Assembly (NCBI GenBank): GCA_017307755.1
Contig: JAFKGQ010000011.1
Span: 248,001-312,000, forward strand
Origin: Chitinophagaceae bacterium
Lineage (GTDB): Bacteria; Bacteroidota; Bacteroidia; Chitinophagales; Chitinophagaceae
Length of the DNA stretch: 64,000 nt
Reading direction: 5' to 3'
Shown: positions 52,178 through 62,500 of the stretch, one piece after another
Numbering within the stretch: the stretch's first letter is position 1
Layout: each line of letters starts with the position of its first letter
Translations under genes and position numbers: made by a program
Notes under the pieces: model-generated
Database searches by the model: none
Seen by the model: the letters and a program-made list of their open reading frames with translations, nothing else
Told to the model about the DNA's origin: nothing

Positions 52178-54595
52178 TCATTCAGAACGCAGCGTTTCCA
52201 CCGGGTTCGAAAGGGCTGCTCTGATCGCCTGAGAGCTCACCGTCAGCATGGCGATCAGCAATGCAGCGATACCCACCATACCAAATACCCACCAATGAAT
52301 AGCTGTGCGATAGGGATAATCGGCCAGCCAGCCGCTCATCATCCACCATGCCAGGGGAAAGGCGATCAGACAGGATATGACCACCAATTGCAGGAACTCC
52401 TTTGACAGCAGAGTAGCCAGGTTGGCAACAGAAGCACCCAATACTTTACGGATACCCAATTCTTTTGTCCTGCGCTCGGCCGTATACGCAGCCAGTCCAA
52501 ACAATCCAAGACAGGAAATAAAGATGGCCAGCGTTGCGAATACCCCCGCCAGCTCGCCTATATGGGTCTCCCCACGGAACAGCTGATCAAACTGCTCATC
52601 GGCAAATTGATATTCGAAAGGAAAGCCCGGATTGTTCGCTTTGATGATCGCTCCTATCCTTGCAAGACGGGAGGAAAGATCACTACCAGGTCCGGGTTTC
52701 AGACGGATGGCAAGAAAACTATAATTCCCGTTCTTTTTCGGGTCGCAGCTCAGCATCAGGGGGGCAACGGACTCGTACATGTTGTTGAACAGATAATCTT
52801 TTACGATCCCGATCACGTGGTAAACACGTTTCCCGTTATAAGTAAGGAGGCCTCCTATCTTGCCGGCCTTTCCCATCACTTTTGCCATGCTTTCATTGAT
52901 GATGATGTTCCCGCTGTCCGCTGCTATATCTGTATAGAAATCCCTTCCTTCCTTTAAATGCAGCCCCATCGTGGAAATATATTCAGGGGAAGCTTCTTCC
53001 CAATGGATCTTTATTTTATTCTCCGGGTCACTGCCTTCCCAGGTGAGCTTGCTGGAGGAAAGCGTGTTCCACATCTGGAGAAGAGGACTGTTGTTAAGCG
53101 CCATGTTTTCTACCACCCCCGTCTGCAGGAGTGCCGACCGGATAGCGTCGAAATGCTCTACCATGTTCCCCTGGACCTCCATATACAGCAGGTTCTGTTT
53201 GTTGAAGCCCAGGTTGCGGTCTTTGATATGCTGCACCTGCTGATAAATGATCACCGTACAAACGATCAGGATGACGGAGATAGTAAACTGGACCACTACC
53301 AGCCCCTTCCGGATAAAACCCGCTCCCGTGCTCAGCCTTATCCGCTGTCCCTTCAGGACTGCCACTGGCTGAAAGGAAGACAGATAAAAGGCCGGGTAGG
53401 CGCCGGCGATCACACCGCAAATGATACCCAGGGCCAACAGACCGTAAAGATGAGTGGATGTAAAGACATTAAAGCGCAACTGTGTTTCGAACAGCGCATT
53501 AAAACCCGGAAGGAAAATATACACCAGCAGAATGGCCAGTAATACGGCGACAAAAGACATGAGCAGGGCTTCGAGTATGAACTGGCCGATCAGCCCCTTT
53601 TTCATCGCGCCGAGGGTCTTTCTCACGCCGATCTCCTTTACACGCTGTCCCGCCCTGGCCGTTGCCAGGTTCATAAAGTTGATACAAGCTATAAACAGAA
53701 TGATCCACGCGATCGCGGAAAATAGTCTTACGTACCGGATACCGCCTCCGTCAGGCTGGCCATTTGTATAATTGCCGTACAGATGCCAGTCGTTCATGCT
53801 CCACAGCAAACAGCCGGCATGCGCATACAGACGATCTTTCTGCCGGAGGACAGCCGTCAGCTGTTGATTCACCGTGTTTATATTGGCGCCGGGACTTAGC
53901 TCTACCAGGGTGTTAATGCCCCAGGTACCCCAGTTGTTCAGCCATGGATTCTTTTCAAAGAAGTTGCTCACAGGCGCCAGGAAACTATACTGAAGGGAAA
54001 CATTACGCGGAGGATCTTTGACTACCCCTATTACCGTATAATCATCCTGGTTGCTGATACGCAAACTCTTACCCAACGGATCGGCCTCGCCAAAGAACTT
54101 TTTTGCCATCGTCTCTGAAAGCACCAGGCTATGCGGATTGCTAAAAGCAGCAGCGTTCCCTTTGATAAACGACGGCTGCATCATGGAGAAATAGCCCGTG
54201 TCAACATAAAAGCCACGTTCATAGGTGGATTTGTCTTGCAGGCTGAAGAGCTCACGGGCAAACCCCACCCTGGAATTATTGACGACTCCTGGTATAGTCC
54301 CCCGGATGGTAGTGGACATAAGGCCTGGCACCGAAGTAAAGCTCTCGATCCTGCCGGAATAATCGATGTTCATCCGGATCGAGTATAACACGTTCCGTTT
54401 CGCCACCTGGCGGTCGACCCCAAACTCATCCTCGACCCATAAAAAGATCAGGGCCGCACAGGCGATGCCCAGAGCAAGACCTGCGATATTTAATAAACCA
54501 TAAATGGGGCTTTTCCGAATGGCCCGGATAGTCGTTTTTAAATAGTTTATCAGCATACCTGTATTTTTATTTGGATGTGTTGAATTGTCGATCAA
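52178..54595 (-). CDS. FtsX-like ABC transporter permease 3
   Basis: An 805-residue paralogue of the two plus-strand permeases. Its start may be at Met14 (MLINYLKTTIRAIRKSP), because the first 13 codons are not conserved in the paralogues. Features are a MacB-type periplasmic domain, FMNLATARAGQRVKEIGVRKTLG, a second domain with TAERRTKELGIRKVLGAS and the common C-terminus AALSNPVETLRSE. It stands alone. It converges with rlmN, 21 nt away, with no clear terminator between them. Confidence 0.92.
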   Translation of the reverse strand: MIDNSTHPNKNTGMLINYLKTTIRAIRKSPIYGLLNIAGLALGIACAALIFLWVEDEFGVDRQVAKRNVLYSIRMNIDYSGRIESFTSVPGLMSTTIRGTIPGVVNNSRVGFARELFSLQDKSTYERGFYVDTGYFSMMQPSFIKGNAAAFSNPHSLVLSETMAKKFFGEADPLGKSLRISNQDDYTVIGVVKDPPRNVSLQYSFLAPVSNFFEKNPWLNNWGTWGINTLVELSPGANINTVNQQLTAVLRQKDRLYAHAGCLLWSMNDWHLYGNYTNGQPDGGGIRYVRLFSAIAWIILFIACINFMNLATARAGQRVKEIGVRKTLGAMKKGLIGQFILEALLMSFVAVLLAILLVYIFLPGFNALFETQLRFNVFTSTHLYGLLALGIICGVIAGAYPAFYLSSFQPVAVLKGQRIRLSTGAGFIRKGLVVVQFTISVILIVCTVIIYQQVQHIKDRNLGFNKQNLLYMEVQGNMVEHFDAIRSALLQTGVVENMALNNSPLLQMWNTLSSSKLTWEGSDPENKIKIHWEEASPEYISTMGLHLKEGRDFYTDIAADSGNIIINESMAKVMGKAGKIGGLLTYNGKRVYHVIGIVKDYLFNNMYESVAPLMLSCDPKKNGNYSFLAIRLKPGPGSDLSSRLARIGAIIKANNPGFPFEYQFADEQFDQLFRGETHIGELAGVFATLAIFISCLGLFGLAAYTAERRTKELGIRKVLGASVANLATLLSKEFLQLVVISCLIAFPLAWWMMSGWLADYPYRTAIHWWVFGMVGIAALLIAMLTVSSQAIRAALSNPVETLRSE

Positions 54596-54722
54596 TACAT
54601 CTGCCAGGTTTTAATACAATTGATTATCAAACACATACACAAATTTCATACAGCCCCATTTGTTCGAAATTGATACGCCCGCTGTTCATAGTTGAACAGA
54701 CCCGCTCCCGTCCGCTCAAGCA

Positions 54723-55322
54723 TTAATACACCCGGAAGATCTCCCCCGTCTTCCCGCCCTCCACACTAGCCGTATAGGCCTCCACCAGCCTCGTCATCGC
54801 CACAGGCTTAAGTTCAGGAAACAAATGCCCAAAATCCTTTGTCGAATCCTCCGCCATCCCCGGGCTGACACAATTGATGCGCAGACCATTCTCCAGCTCG
54901 ATAGCCGCTGACAAAACAAAACTATGCAAGGCCCCGCTGGTGACCCCTCCACCTGTAACCCCTTTTCCCGGTTGATCTGCAAACACACCCGAAGTCAGTG
55001 TAAAAGATCCGCCGGCGTTCAGAAAATGCTGACCGATCAGCACCAGATTGACCTGCCCAAAGAACTTGCCCTTCATATCTTCCAGCAATTGTTCTTCCGT
55101 AAGGGTTTGGAAATTATCAAGGGGGCCGGATGCTGCGATACAGATACATGCATCGATGTTTTTCACCTGTTCAAAAAGCATTACCATCGACTCCTTCGAA
55201 CTGACATCGACCCGCACATCCCCGCTGTTCCTACCTGCTGTTATGATCTCATGCCGCTGCTGTAATGCCGGCGTCAACCTCTTTCCAATGGTCCCGCCGG
55301 CGCCAATGATCAATATTCTCAT
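54723..55322 (-). CDS. Short SDR-fold oxidoreductase-like protein without the catalytic Tyr-Lys pair
   Basis: A 199-residue Rossmann-fold protein. The nucleotide-binding loop MRILIIGAGGTIGKRLTPAL and the IDACICIAASG strand (in place of NNAG) are clear, as is LRINCVSPGM. The usual YxxxK is absent: the segment reads GVTGGGVTSGALHSFVLSAA. Such short SDR relatives may bind NAD(P) without classic dehydrogenase activity. The gene is monocistronic. Confidence 0.8.
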   Translation of the reverse strand: MRILIIGAGGTIGKRLTPALQQRHEIITAGRNSGDVRVDVSSKESMVMLFEQVKNIDACICIAASGPLDNFQTLTEEQLLEDMKGKFFGQVNLVLIGQHFLNAGGSFTLTSGVFADQPGKGVTGGGVTSGALHSFVLSAAIELENGLRINCVSPGMAEDSTKDFGHLFPELKPVAMTRLVEAYTASVEGGKTGEIFRVY

Positions 55323-55469
55323 ATTTAAGCGTTTATTTATCGTGACATTTCCTCACCCGTTCACCCCGATACATTTTTTCGGTAAATCCCTCCATTTTCA
55401 CGGTATTTACAATCCAACAGGCTTAAACGTTCACGTCCAGTAGCCGTCTTAACCTACAAAATCATTATT

Positions 55470-56234
55470 ATGCTTACAAAATCCCAACAACTCCTTACAA
55501 AATCCCTGCTGTTCGCCGGAATTCTGCTGACCTGCGGGATAGCCCAGGCCCAGACGGTCGGCACAGACTCTACCCATCAACATCGCGCCTTTGGCCGCCA
55601 GCCATTTGCAAAAGGTTCATTCCACCGCGGCGGTAACGATCGTCACGGCAACGGTGTCCACTATACGCCCGAACAACGCCGCCAGCTGATGGCCCTCAAT
55701 AAAGAATATCATGAAAAGTCGGCCGACCTTTTTAAAAAGGACAATATTACGCTCAAAGAATACAAGGCCGGCCTCCTGGCCCTGCAGAGTGACAGACGCA
55801 GCAAGATGGAAGCGCTCCTGACACCACAACAAAAAGACCAGATCGCCCGCCGGAAGAAGATGGCCGAAGAGAACAGACAGGTGGCCGAAGCCGCCCGGAT
55901 GGAAAGATTAAAACTCCGGCTCAACCTCAGCGACGACCAGGTGGCAAAGATCAAGGCAGGACAGGCCGATCTTCACGCTCAGGCAAGATCTATACATGAC
56001 AATGACAACTTGCTGCCGCAACAGAAGATGGAGCAGATGAAGGGCCTCATGGCAAAAAGAAAGGATGTCTTCAAGTCTGTGCTTACACCGGAGCAATTCA
56101 CCCAATTCGAGCAAATGATGCAGCATAGACGTGGTTTCGGTCGCGACGGTCATGAAGGACGTGGCGGATGGGATAGGGGCCGTCATGCTACAGACGACGA
56201 TGGTCCCGATGGATCAAACCAGGTGGCTATCTAA
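55470..56234 (+). CDS. Spy/CpxP-like periplasmic protein
   Basis: A 254-residue protein with a signal peptide (about residues 1-30). The mature part is helical and charged, with LTxxQ-like repeats (LTPQQKDQIARRKKM, LNLSDDQVAKIKAGQ, LTPEQFTQFEQMMQ) of the Spy/CpxP chaperone group. The end is histidine/glycine/arginine-rich (RRGFGRDGHEGRGGWDRGRH) and could bind metal. A terminator lies 68 nt downstream. Confidence 0.85.
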   Translation: MLTKSQQLLTKSLLFAGILLTCGIAQAQTVGTDSTHQHRAFGRQPFAKGSFHRGGNDRHGNGVHYTPEQRRQLMALNKEYHEKSADLFKKDNITLKEYKAGLLALQSDRRSKMEALLTPQQKDQIARRKKMAEENRQVAEAARMERLKLRLNLSDDQVAKIKAGQADLHAQARSIHDNDNLLPQQKMEQMKGLMAKRKDVFKSVLTPEQFTQFEQMMQHRRGFGRDGHEGRGGWDRGRHATDDDGPDGSNQVAI

Positions 56235-56301
56235 ACGATTTTGTACCGACCAACAACCCGGCAGTCACGTACTGTCGCCCAAACCGTACTCTTTATCTAT
56301 A

Positions 56302-56327
56302 AGCCGGCTGTAATGGCCGGCTTTTTT
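56302..56327 (+). terminator. Rho-independent terminator of the Spy-like gene
   Basis: AGCCGGC (56302-56308) and GCCGGCT (56316-56322) form a perfect 7-bp stem with a 7-nt loop, followed by six T residues. Confidence 0.92.
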
Positions 56328-56372
56328 ATGTCCATCCCGTTATCTTTTACTACTTCTGTAATATTTTGTCCA

Positions 56373-56464
56373 GAAAACCGAAAAATATCAGATTATTCAT
56401 CTAAAAAAATACATTTAATTGTAGATTTAAGTTAGGAAAACCGAATAATTTCAGATTATCTCAT
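56373..56464. promoter_or_regulatory. Direct repeats upstream of the AbiE operon
   Basis: GAAAACCGAaaaatatCAGATTATtCAT (56373-56400) recurs as GAAAACCGAataattTCAGATTATctCAT (56436-56464), and each copy is followed by TACATTTA (56410-56417 and 56473-56480). The second TACATTTA is 4 nt before the ATG. This is a likely binding region for the AbiEi antitoxin, which represses its operon in other systems. Confidence 0.65.
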
Positions 56465-56484
56465 AAATTTTCTACATTTATAGT

Positions 56485-57123
56485 ATGGAGCTTATCCAAT
56501 CCATACAACAATATGCTTCCTTGCCCATTCCACACCATCTAATGGCCTGGCTACTCAGAAATTACCAGCAACCTAACGACAAGATCCATCACCTTTTAAA
56601 AAAGGGCGTGTTGCAACAAATAAGAAGGGGGTTATATATTGCGGGGCCAGCAATCAGAGCATCCCGGCCAGAGCCCTTTTTACTGGCCAACCATATTTTA
56701 GGCCCCAGCTATATCTCACTGGAAAGCTCGCTATCCTATCATGGACTGATCCCTGAAAAAGTTTATACAATAACTTCAGTTACTACCAAGGCTACCCGCG
56801 AGTACACCACACCCCTGGGCAGATTCAGTTACACCAGGCTACCCTTGCCTTACTATAGCTATGGCATACAAAGCATTGAAATAATGCCTCAACAACGGGT
56901 GCTGATCGCCTCTGCGGAAAAAGCGCTGTTTGACAAAATTATTACCACGGCTGGTGTCGAATTCAGGAGCAAGACAAGTGTCTTAACCTATATGGAAAAC
57001 GACCTGCGCCTGGATATTGATAACTTAAAAAAACTGGATATTCAAAGCATGGGGACCTGGCTATCCACCGCTCATAAAAAGAAAAGCTTATCCATGTTAA
57101 TTGAAACGATACGACAACTATGA
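56485..57123 (+). CDS. abiEi: AbiEi-type antitoxin of a type IV toxin-antitoxin system
   Basis: A 212-residue protein. The N-terminal winged helix (LRNYQQPNDKIHHLLKKGVL, QIRRGLYIAG) and the following PFLLANHILGPSYISLESSLSYHGLIPE are typical of AbiEi. Its stop overlaps the toxin start by 4 nt (ATGA). AbiEi acts as DNA-binding autorepressor and antitoxin of AbiEii. Confidence 0.85.
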   Translation: MELIQSIQQYASLPIPHHLMAWLLRNYQQPNDKIHHLLKKGVLQQIRRGLYIAGPAIRASRPEPFLLANHILGPSYISLESSLSYHGLIPEKVYTITSVTTKATREYTTPLGRFSYTRLPLPYYSYGIQSIEIMPQQRVLIASAEKALFDKIITTAGVEFRSKTSVLTYMENDLRLDIDNLKKLDIQSMGTWLSTAHKKKSLSMLIETIRQL

Positions 57124-57995
57124 TAAACGAATGGCTTGAATCCTATAACCCCGCTAATAGGGATCAGGCGACAGCCGCCCTGCGCGAGATCATGCAGCAG
57201 GTGGCGCTTGCCGGCCTTTACCGCACCGGCTTCTACGAAAAAGCTGCCTTTTATGGCGGAACGGCACTCCGTATCTTCTACGGGCTGGACCGGTTCTCAG
57301 AAGACCTGGACTTTTCTCTCCTGGCCGACGACCCCGAATTTTCCTTTAAGCCTTACATGGACGCCATCATCACAGAATTTAAATCGCAGGGGATGGAGGT
57401 ATCAGTCAAAGAAAAAGAAAAAAAGATACAAACCAATGTTGAGTCCGCCTTTCTAAGATCAGAAACAATATGGAATGAGCTTGTCTTAGAAGGGATCGTA
57501 CCCGAACAAGGCATGAAACAAATTGCCAATATCAAGATCAAAATAGAAGTAGACAAACGACCACCATCAGGCTTCGAGACAGAAGAGAAGCTGCTCACTC
57601 AGCCGTTCTCCTTCTATGTTAAATGCTTTGGCTTACCGTACCTGTTCGCAGGCAAAATGCACGCCTTGCTATTCCGTAAATGGCAAAACAATGTAAAAGG
57701 TCGTGATTGGTATGATATGGAATGGTATATTAAGAAAGGGGTGATCTTAAGCCTGTCTCACTTCCTGTATCGTGCCATCAGCAGCGGGGATTGGAACAAG
57801 GATATTATTACCTCAGCAGAATTTTTCCGCCTGTTGAACGATAAAATAGATTCAGTCAAAATGGAACGTGTAAAAGAAGATGTTAGCAGATTTATTCCGG
57901 ACCCTGCGAAGATTGCCATCTGGTCACCTAAATATTTCCATGATCTTTCACAAATGCTAAAGCTTGACACCAGTGAAGCCAAAGTTGTGATCTGA
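57120..57995 (+). CDS. abiEii: AbiEii/AbiGii-type nucleotidyltransferase toxin
   Basis: A 291-residue protein of the AbiEii/AbiGii family. FYGGTALRIFYGLDRFSEDLDFSLL has the GG-x-(n)-DxD core of the nucleotidyltransferase fold, and YLFAGKMHALLFRKWQNNVK, followed by GRDWYDMEWY, holds the conserved Lys-Gly-Arg-Asp region. These toxins add nucleotides to tRNA acceptors or other targets and provide phage abortive infection. Complete and probably active. Confidence 0.9.
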   Translation: MINEWLESYNPANRDQATAALREIMQQVALAGLYRTGFYEKAAFYGGTALRIFYGLDRFSEDLDFSLLADDPEFSFKPYMDAIITEFKSQGMEVSVKEKEKKIQTNVESAFLRSETIWNELVLEGIVPEQGMKQIANIKIKIEVDKRPPSGFETEEKLLTQPFSFYVKCFGLPYLFAGKMHALLFRKWQNNVKGRDWYDMEWYIKKGVILSLSHFLYRAISSGDWNKDIITSAEFFRLLNDKIDSVKMERVKEDVSRFIPDPAKIAIWSPKYFHDLSQMLKLDTSEAKVVI

Positions 57996-58066
57996 AAAAT
58001 ATACCGCTCTTTGTATGACCGGCGAAGATTTGCCCGTAACAACTCCATTATTATAAATAGTCACCC

Positions 58067-58100
58067 AAAAAACAAAAGAGCGGCCCACCGGCCGCTCTTT
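58067..58100 (-). terminator. Rho-independent terminator of the SusCD operon
   Basis: On the minus strand an 11-bp perfect stem (arms 58090-58100 and 58075-58085) with a 4-nt loop is followed by TTTTGTTTTTT. It lies 22 nt after the SusD stop codon and can also serve the convergent AbiE operon. Confidence 0.93.
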
Positions 58101-58122
58101 CCACAACTATTCAGACCATATC

Positions 58123-59553
58123 TTAATACTTATCAAACCACAATTTCGTCGTCAACAGATCCGCCCCCTGATGCTCCACCGCCTTTGTATAATTATCTCC
58201 ATTCAGGGACTGCTCCTTCCCGGGATAGATAAACCGCACAGGAATCTTTCCCCCCAGCACACCTGCCACCGCAGGCGTCAACTGTGGATAATCCAACCTC
58301 CTCCATTCGGCAAAGGCCTCCAACCCTTGCCCGAACAGGGCAATCCACTTCTGCTCCCCAATGGATTTTTTATAGTTACCCGCATCATACTGCACGGAAG
58401 CCTGGCCAAGATAATTTCCCGTCAACGTAATATCCGTAATACCATATTGTGCAAAGCTGGCGAGTACTGCTTTATTATAAAGGTCCGCCGCATCGCCCGT
58501 GATAAATCCGCGAGCTACAGCCTCTGAAAGATCAAACAGCACTTCGGCATAGCTCATAATGACGCCCGGAGCCTGTGGCGCCCGGAAATAATCGCCTGGC
58601 CGGGAGGTTTTACTAAGCCCCAGGCTATTGGCATCGTCTGTCAACAGTCCATTAGGTACGCCCTTATAGACCTTCGGCGCATCGTCCGTTAATTGTGCAT
58701 ATACAGGCAGACGGGGGTCGTTCAGCGCCGCCAGTCTGTCCACGATAGTTTTGCTGATCCGGTAATCCTGCCGGGTATCAAAAATTGCGCTCACGGGATT
58801 CTGATTGGGGGAGCTCTGGTAAACCAATGCAGCAGCTTCACCGATCCCCTCAAAATAAGCGCCTCCCTCCGTCTGGATATCCGTCAGCACTTGTTTAGCC
58901 TGATCAGCATCGCGGTCGGCGATACGCAATGCGATACGCAAGCGCAGCGAATTGACAAATTTCTTCCAATAGTTGATCTTTCCGCCATATAATGGATCAC
59001 CCGCTATGGCAGGGCCTGACGGGTCCAGCGCTGCCTGGGCGGTCTTCAGGTCGGCCAGCAGACCCAGGTATACATCTTCCTGCGTATCATATTTCGGAGT
59101 GAGAAAGCTGTCGATATTACCCGCTTGTTTATAAGGGATATCTCCATAAGCGTCCGTCAACAATTGAAATACCCAGGAACGCAGCGTCAGCGCCACTCCT
59201 TTGTAGTTGGTATTATTCTGTGTCGCGGCAATCGAGAGGATTTTGTTCAGATTAGTAACGCCTCGCGCATAACCGGCTTTCCACAACGAGTCAAAGCTGC
59301 TGTTGGTGAATTTATAGCGATCGGGGTCCGTATACTGGATCTTCGCCCAATGTTGTACAAATAAAAGGGAAGAGTTCATATTGTTGTCCACGCCCCAATA
59401 AGCATCCGTCACCAGCTTTTCAGTTGCCGTCAATAGATAGTCCGACTGAGGGTTCTCCGTGGCATTGGGGTTCTTATTGATATTCCCCAGCTCCTTTTTG
59501 CAGGACACCGCACCCAGGGACAGTACAATTATAGATATATATAGTGCTCTCAT
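58123..59553 (-). CDS. SusD/RagB-like outer-membrane lipoprotein
   Basis: A 476-residue lipoprotein with a lipobox (LGAVSC, Cys18). The family N-terminus (NINKNPNATENPQSDYLLTATE) and TPR-like helices (NLNKILSIAATQNNTNYKGV, GVALTLRSWVFQLLTDAYGD) are of the SusD-like_2 group. It caps the associated SusC channel and captures substrate at the cell surface. The stop of SusC is 5 nt upstream of its start. Confidence 0.92.
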   Translation of the reverse strand: MRALYISIIVLSLGAVSCKKELGNINKNPNATENPQSDYLLTATEKLVTDAYWGVDNNMNSSLLFVQHWAKIQYTDPDRYKFTNSSFDSLWKAGYARGVTNLNKILSIAATQNNTNYKGVALTLRSWVFQLLTDAYGDIPYKQAGNIDSFLTPKYDTQEDVYLGLLADLKTAQAALDPSGPAIAGDPLYGGKINYWKKFVNSLRLRIALRIADRDADQAKQVLTDIQTEGGAYFEGIGEAAALVYQSSPNQNPVSAIFDTRQDYRISKTIVDRLAALNDPRLPVYAQLTDDAPKVYKGVPNGLLTDDANSLGLSKTSRPGDYFRAPQAPGVIMSYAEVLFDLSEAVARGFITGDAADLYNKAVLASFAQYGITDITLTGNYLGQASVQYDAGNYKKSIGEQKWIALFGQGLEAFAEWRRLDYPQLTPAVAGVLGGKIPVRFIYPGKEQSLNGDNYTKAVEHQGADLLTTKLWFDKY

Positions 59554-59558
59554 CGTAA

Positions 59559-62500
59559 TTAAAATTTAAAGTTCAGATTGATACCATAGCTCCTGATGCC
59601 GGGTAGGCTCAGGTCTTCAAGACCCTGACCGTTACCAGTATTAAAGGCTGTTTCGGGATCTACGTTCGGTACGTTCTTGTGGATGATCCAGAGATTGCGG
59701 CCCACCAGTGTCACGGTGGCTCCGGCAAAGCCGATATGACGGAGCCATTCAGCCGGCACGTCATAACCCAGCCGTACTTCCCGCAGCTTGACAAAGCTGC
59801 TGTTATAGATCCAGGCCTCGTCGAAATTGTTCAGCGTCTTATAATAGGCCGAGGCTGGCAGGATGGTTTTGTTAGACTTCCCGTCCCGGGTCACACCTTG
59901 AAAGATGATGCCGTCGTCATAAATCTTTTCGCCTGCCGGACCTGAAGTGCCTGCAACGGGATTCAGTTTACTGTTGTTGCCCGGATAGTAGTAAGACAAC
60001 CCGCCATGTGCTGCGTCTCTGCCGGGCAAGGTAGAAGCCAGCACGCCTGTGTAGGATCCGGTGGCATTGGTGGAAGAGTATTGTTTTCCGCCAAATGAGC
60101 CGTCCACCAGCACGCTGAGGCTGAAATGGTCAAACGTAAAAGTATTGGTGATGCCGCCCAGCCAGTTGGGTGTATATTTTCCAAGGATTTGGTTGGTGGG
60201 ATTGGTGGCCGGGGTTCCATCGTCTTCGACAATGACCTGTCCCTGGCTGTTGCGAAGGAAAGCCGTCCCGAAAAGGCTCCCGTACGCCTTGCCCACCGTA
60301 GCGATTGTCTGTATAGTCCCGTCGCTGCCCAGCAGGTAATTCTTTAGCAATCCTGCGTCATCCAGTTCTACAAGCTTGCTGCGGTTCGCTGCGTAGTTGG
60401 CATTGATGTCCCAGGAGAAATGGGTCGACTTTATGGCCGTTACGCCCAGTTGTACTTCCAGACCTTTGTTGTTGAGTCTGCCGGCATTGATCAGCTTTTG
60501 ATAATATCCCGTCGCGGGGCTTACATCCGCGCGCAGGATCTGGTTAAAGCTGCTGCTCCGGTAAAGGCTCAGGTCCAGTCGTACCCTGTTCCTGAAAAAC
60601 CCGGCTTCCGCTCCTATTTCCGTGGAAGTGGTCATCTCAGGCTTTAAATTGGCGTTGGGGAACAGGGTGTTGGCTGTCAGCATAGGGTTCGTACCAAAGA
60701 TCGGGGTGATAAAGGGATATGAAGCTATCAGCTGGTAAGGGTCCGAGTCGGCGCCCACTTTTGACCAGCCACCCCGTAGTTTGGCATAGCTGAGCACATC
60801 GCTATGGATGTCAAATGCATCCGATAGAACAAATGTGCCGCTGATGGAAGGATAGAAATAAGAAAGGTTCGCGGTGGGCAGTGTGGAGCTCCAGTCATTA
60901 CGGGACGTGAAATTCACAAAAGCATAATTCCGGAAGCCCAGTTCTACCGACCCGAACAAACTATAGACCTTCCGTTTGGAAAAATAATTGGAAGACACCA
61001 GCGGGTCGCGTGAGTTAGTGAGGGTATAGACGCCGGCCACTGCCAGTCTGGGGGCCTTTTGATCGTTCTCTTCAAAGGACACGGTCCGCAGGTTGGCTCC
61101 GCCCAATACCTCCAGACTGAAGTCACTGTTGAGCTTATGTTTATAGTTCAGCGTCAGCTCCGTGTTGTTCTCATTGACGGTGTAAGCATCTTCTTCATAG
61201 CTGCCGAAGGGTGTGCCGCTGGTGCCATAGGCGATCCGCAGCTTGCGGCGGTCTGTATAATAATCCGTCCCCGACCGTAATTGAGCCGACAGTTCGTCGG
61301 TGATCTTATAGTTTAACCCTACGTCGCCGATGACACGGCCCCGTCGCTGGCTTACTGTATTTTGCTCGGCGACAAAGAAAGGGTTGCTGTAATACGCATT
61401 ATTCCAGTTCAACGGGCTGAGCGTGCTGTAGTAATGGTCCCGCAGCTTGTTCATATCCACCTGCCGTCCCATCCAGATAAATTGCAGCATGGTGCTGGTG
61501 GAGCGTTTGCCGCCTGCCCCGGGGAGATTGCCGGAGCTGGTTTGTATATAATTTATGTTAGCCGTCAGCGTCAGCCGGGGGTCCAGTTTCAGTGTGGTAT
61601 TCAATGAAAAATTATTCCTCCCCAGGTCGCTGTTAGGGATGACGCCAAACATCTTCTGCGTGTTGACGGAGGCCCGGTAAGAGTACTTGTCCCCCGCATC
61701 CTCGATCCCTACTCCATTGTTAAAGCTGACGCCTGTCTTGAAAAAGCTTTTTACATTGTCCGGATGCGGCACAAAAGGTTGAGGCGTTCCGTCGAAGAAC
61801 TGCGGGATCATCCGGCCGTCCATTTTTGGCCCCCAGCTCTCATCCACGTTGTCGTTGACACCACCGCCGGCGCCGTCTTTATAGCTGAATTCTCCACTGG
61901 CGCCCTGGCCAAAGACATTCTGATATTTTGGTAGGGTGAGAAGATTGCTAAAGGAAGTGTTACTGTTGACTGTGATGCCAAGGCCTTTTCTTTTTCTGCC
62001 GGTCTTTGTCTTGATCACTACCACGCCCTGTGCGGCGCGGGAACCATATAAGGCTGCCGAATTCGGTCCTTTCAGAAAGCTGATGGACTCGACATCATTG
62101 GGATTGATATCCGCGATCGCGTTGGCAAAATCCCTGGATCCGCCGGCGCCCAGTTGGGAATTGTCCACCGGAAGACCATTGACGACAAATAATGGCTGGT
62201 TATACCCGGAAATGGAAGTCTCACCCCTGATCACGATACGGGAGGACCCCATCTCGCCCTGGCTGTTCGTTACCCGGACGCCAGCCACTTTCCCTTCCAA
62301 TGCATTGATAAGATTGGGCTCCGACGTTCCGGCCACATCTTTCGATTTCAATTCCTGTACGGCATAACCTAAAGATTTTTTCTGCCGGACGATACCCAAT
62401 GCCGTCACTACGACCTCGTTTAGAGTGCCTCTTGCCTGCTCCAGCGATACTTGCAGAACCGTCTCGGAGGCCGGCGCTTCTGCCGGTTGATACCCTATAA

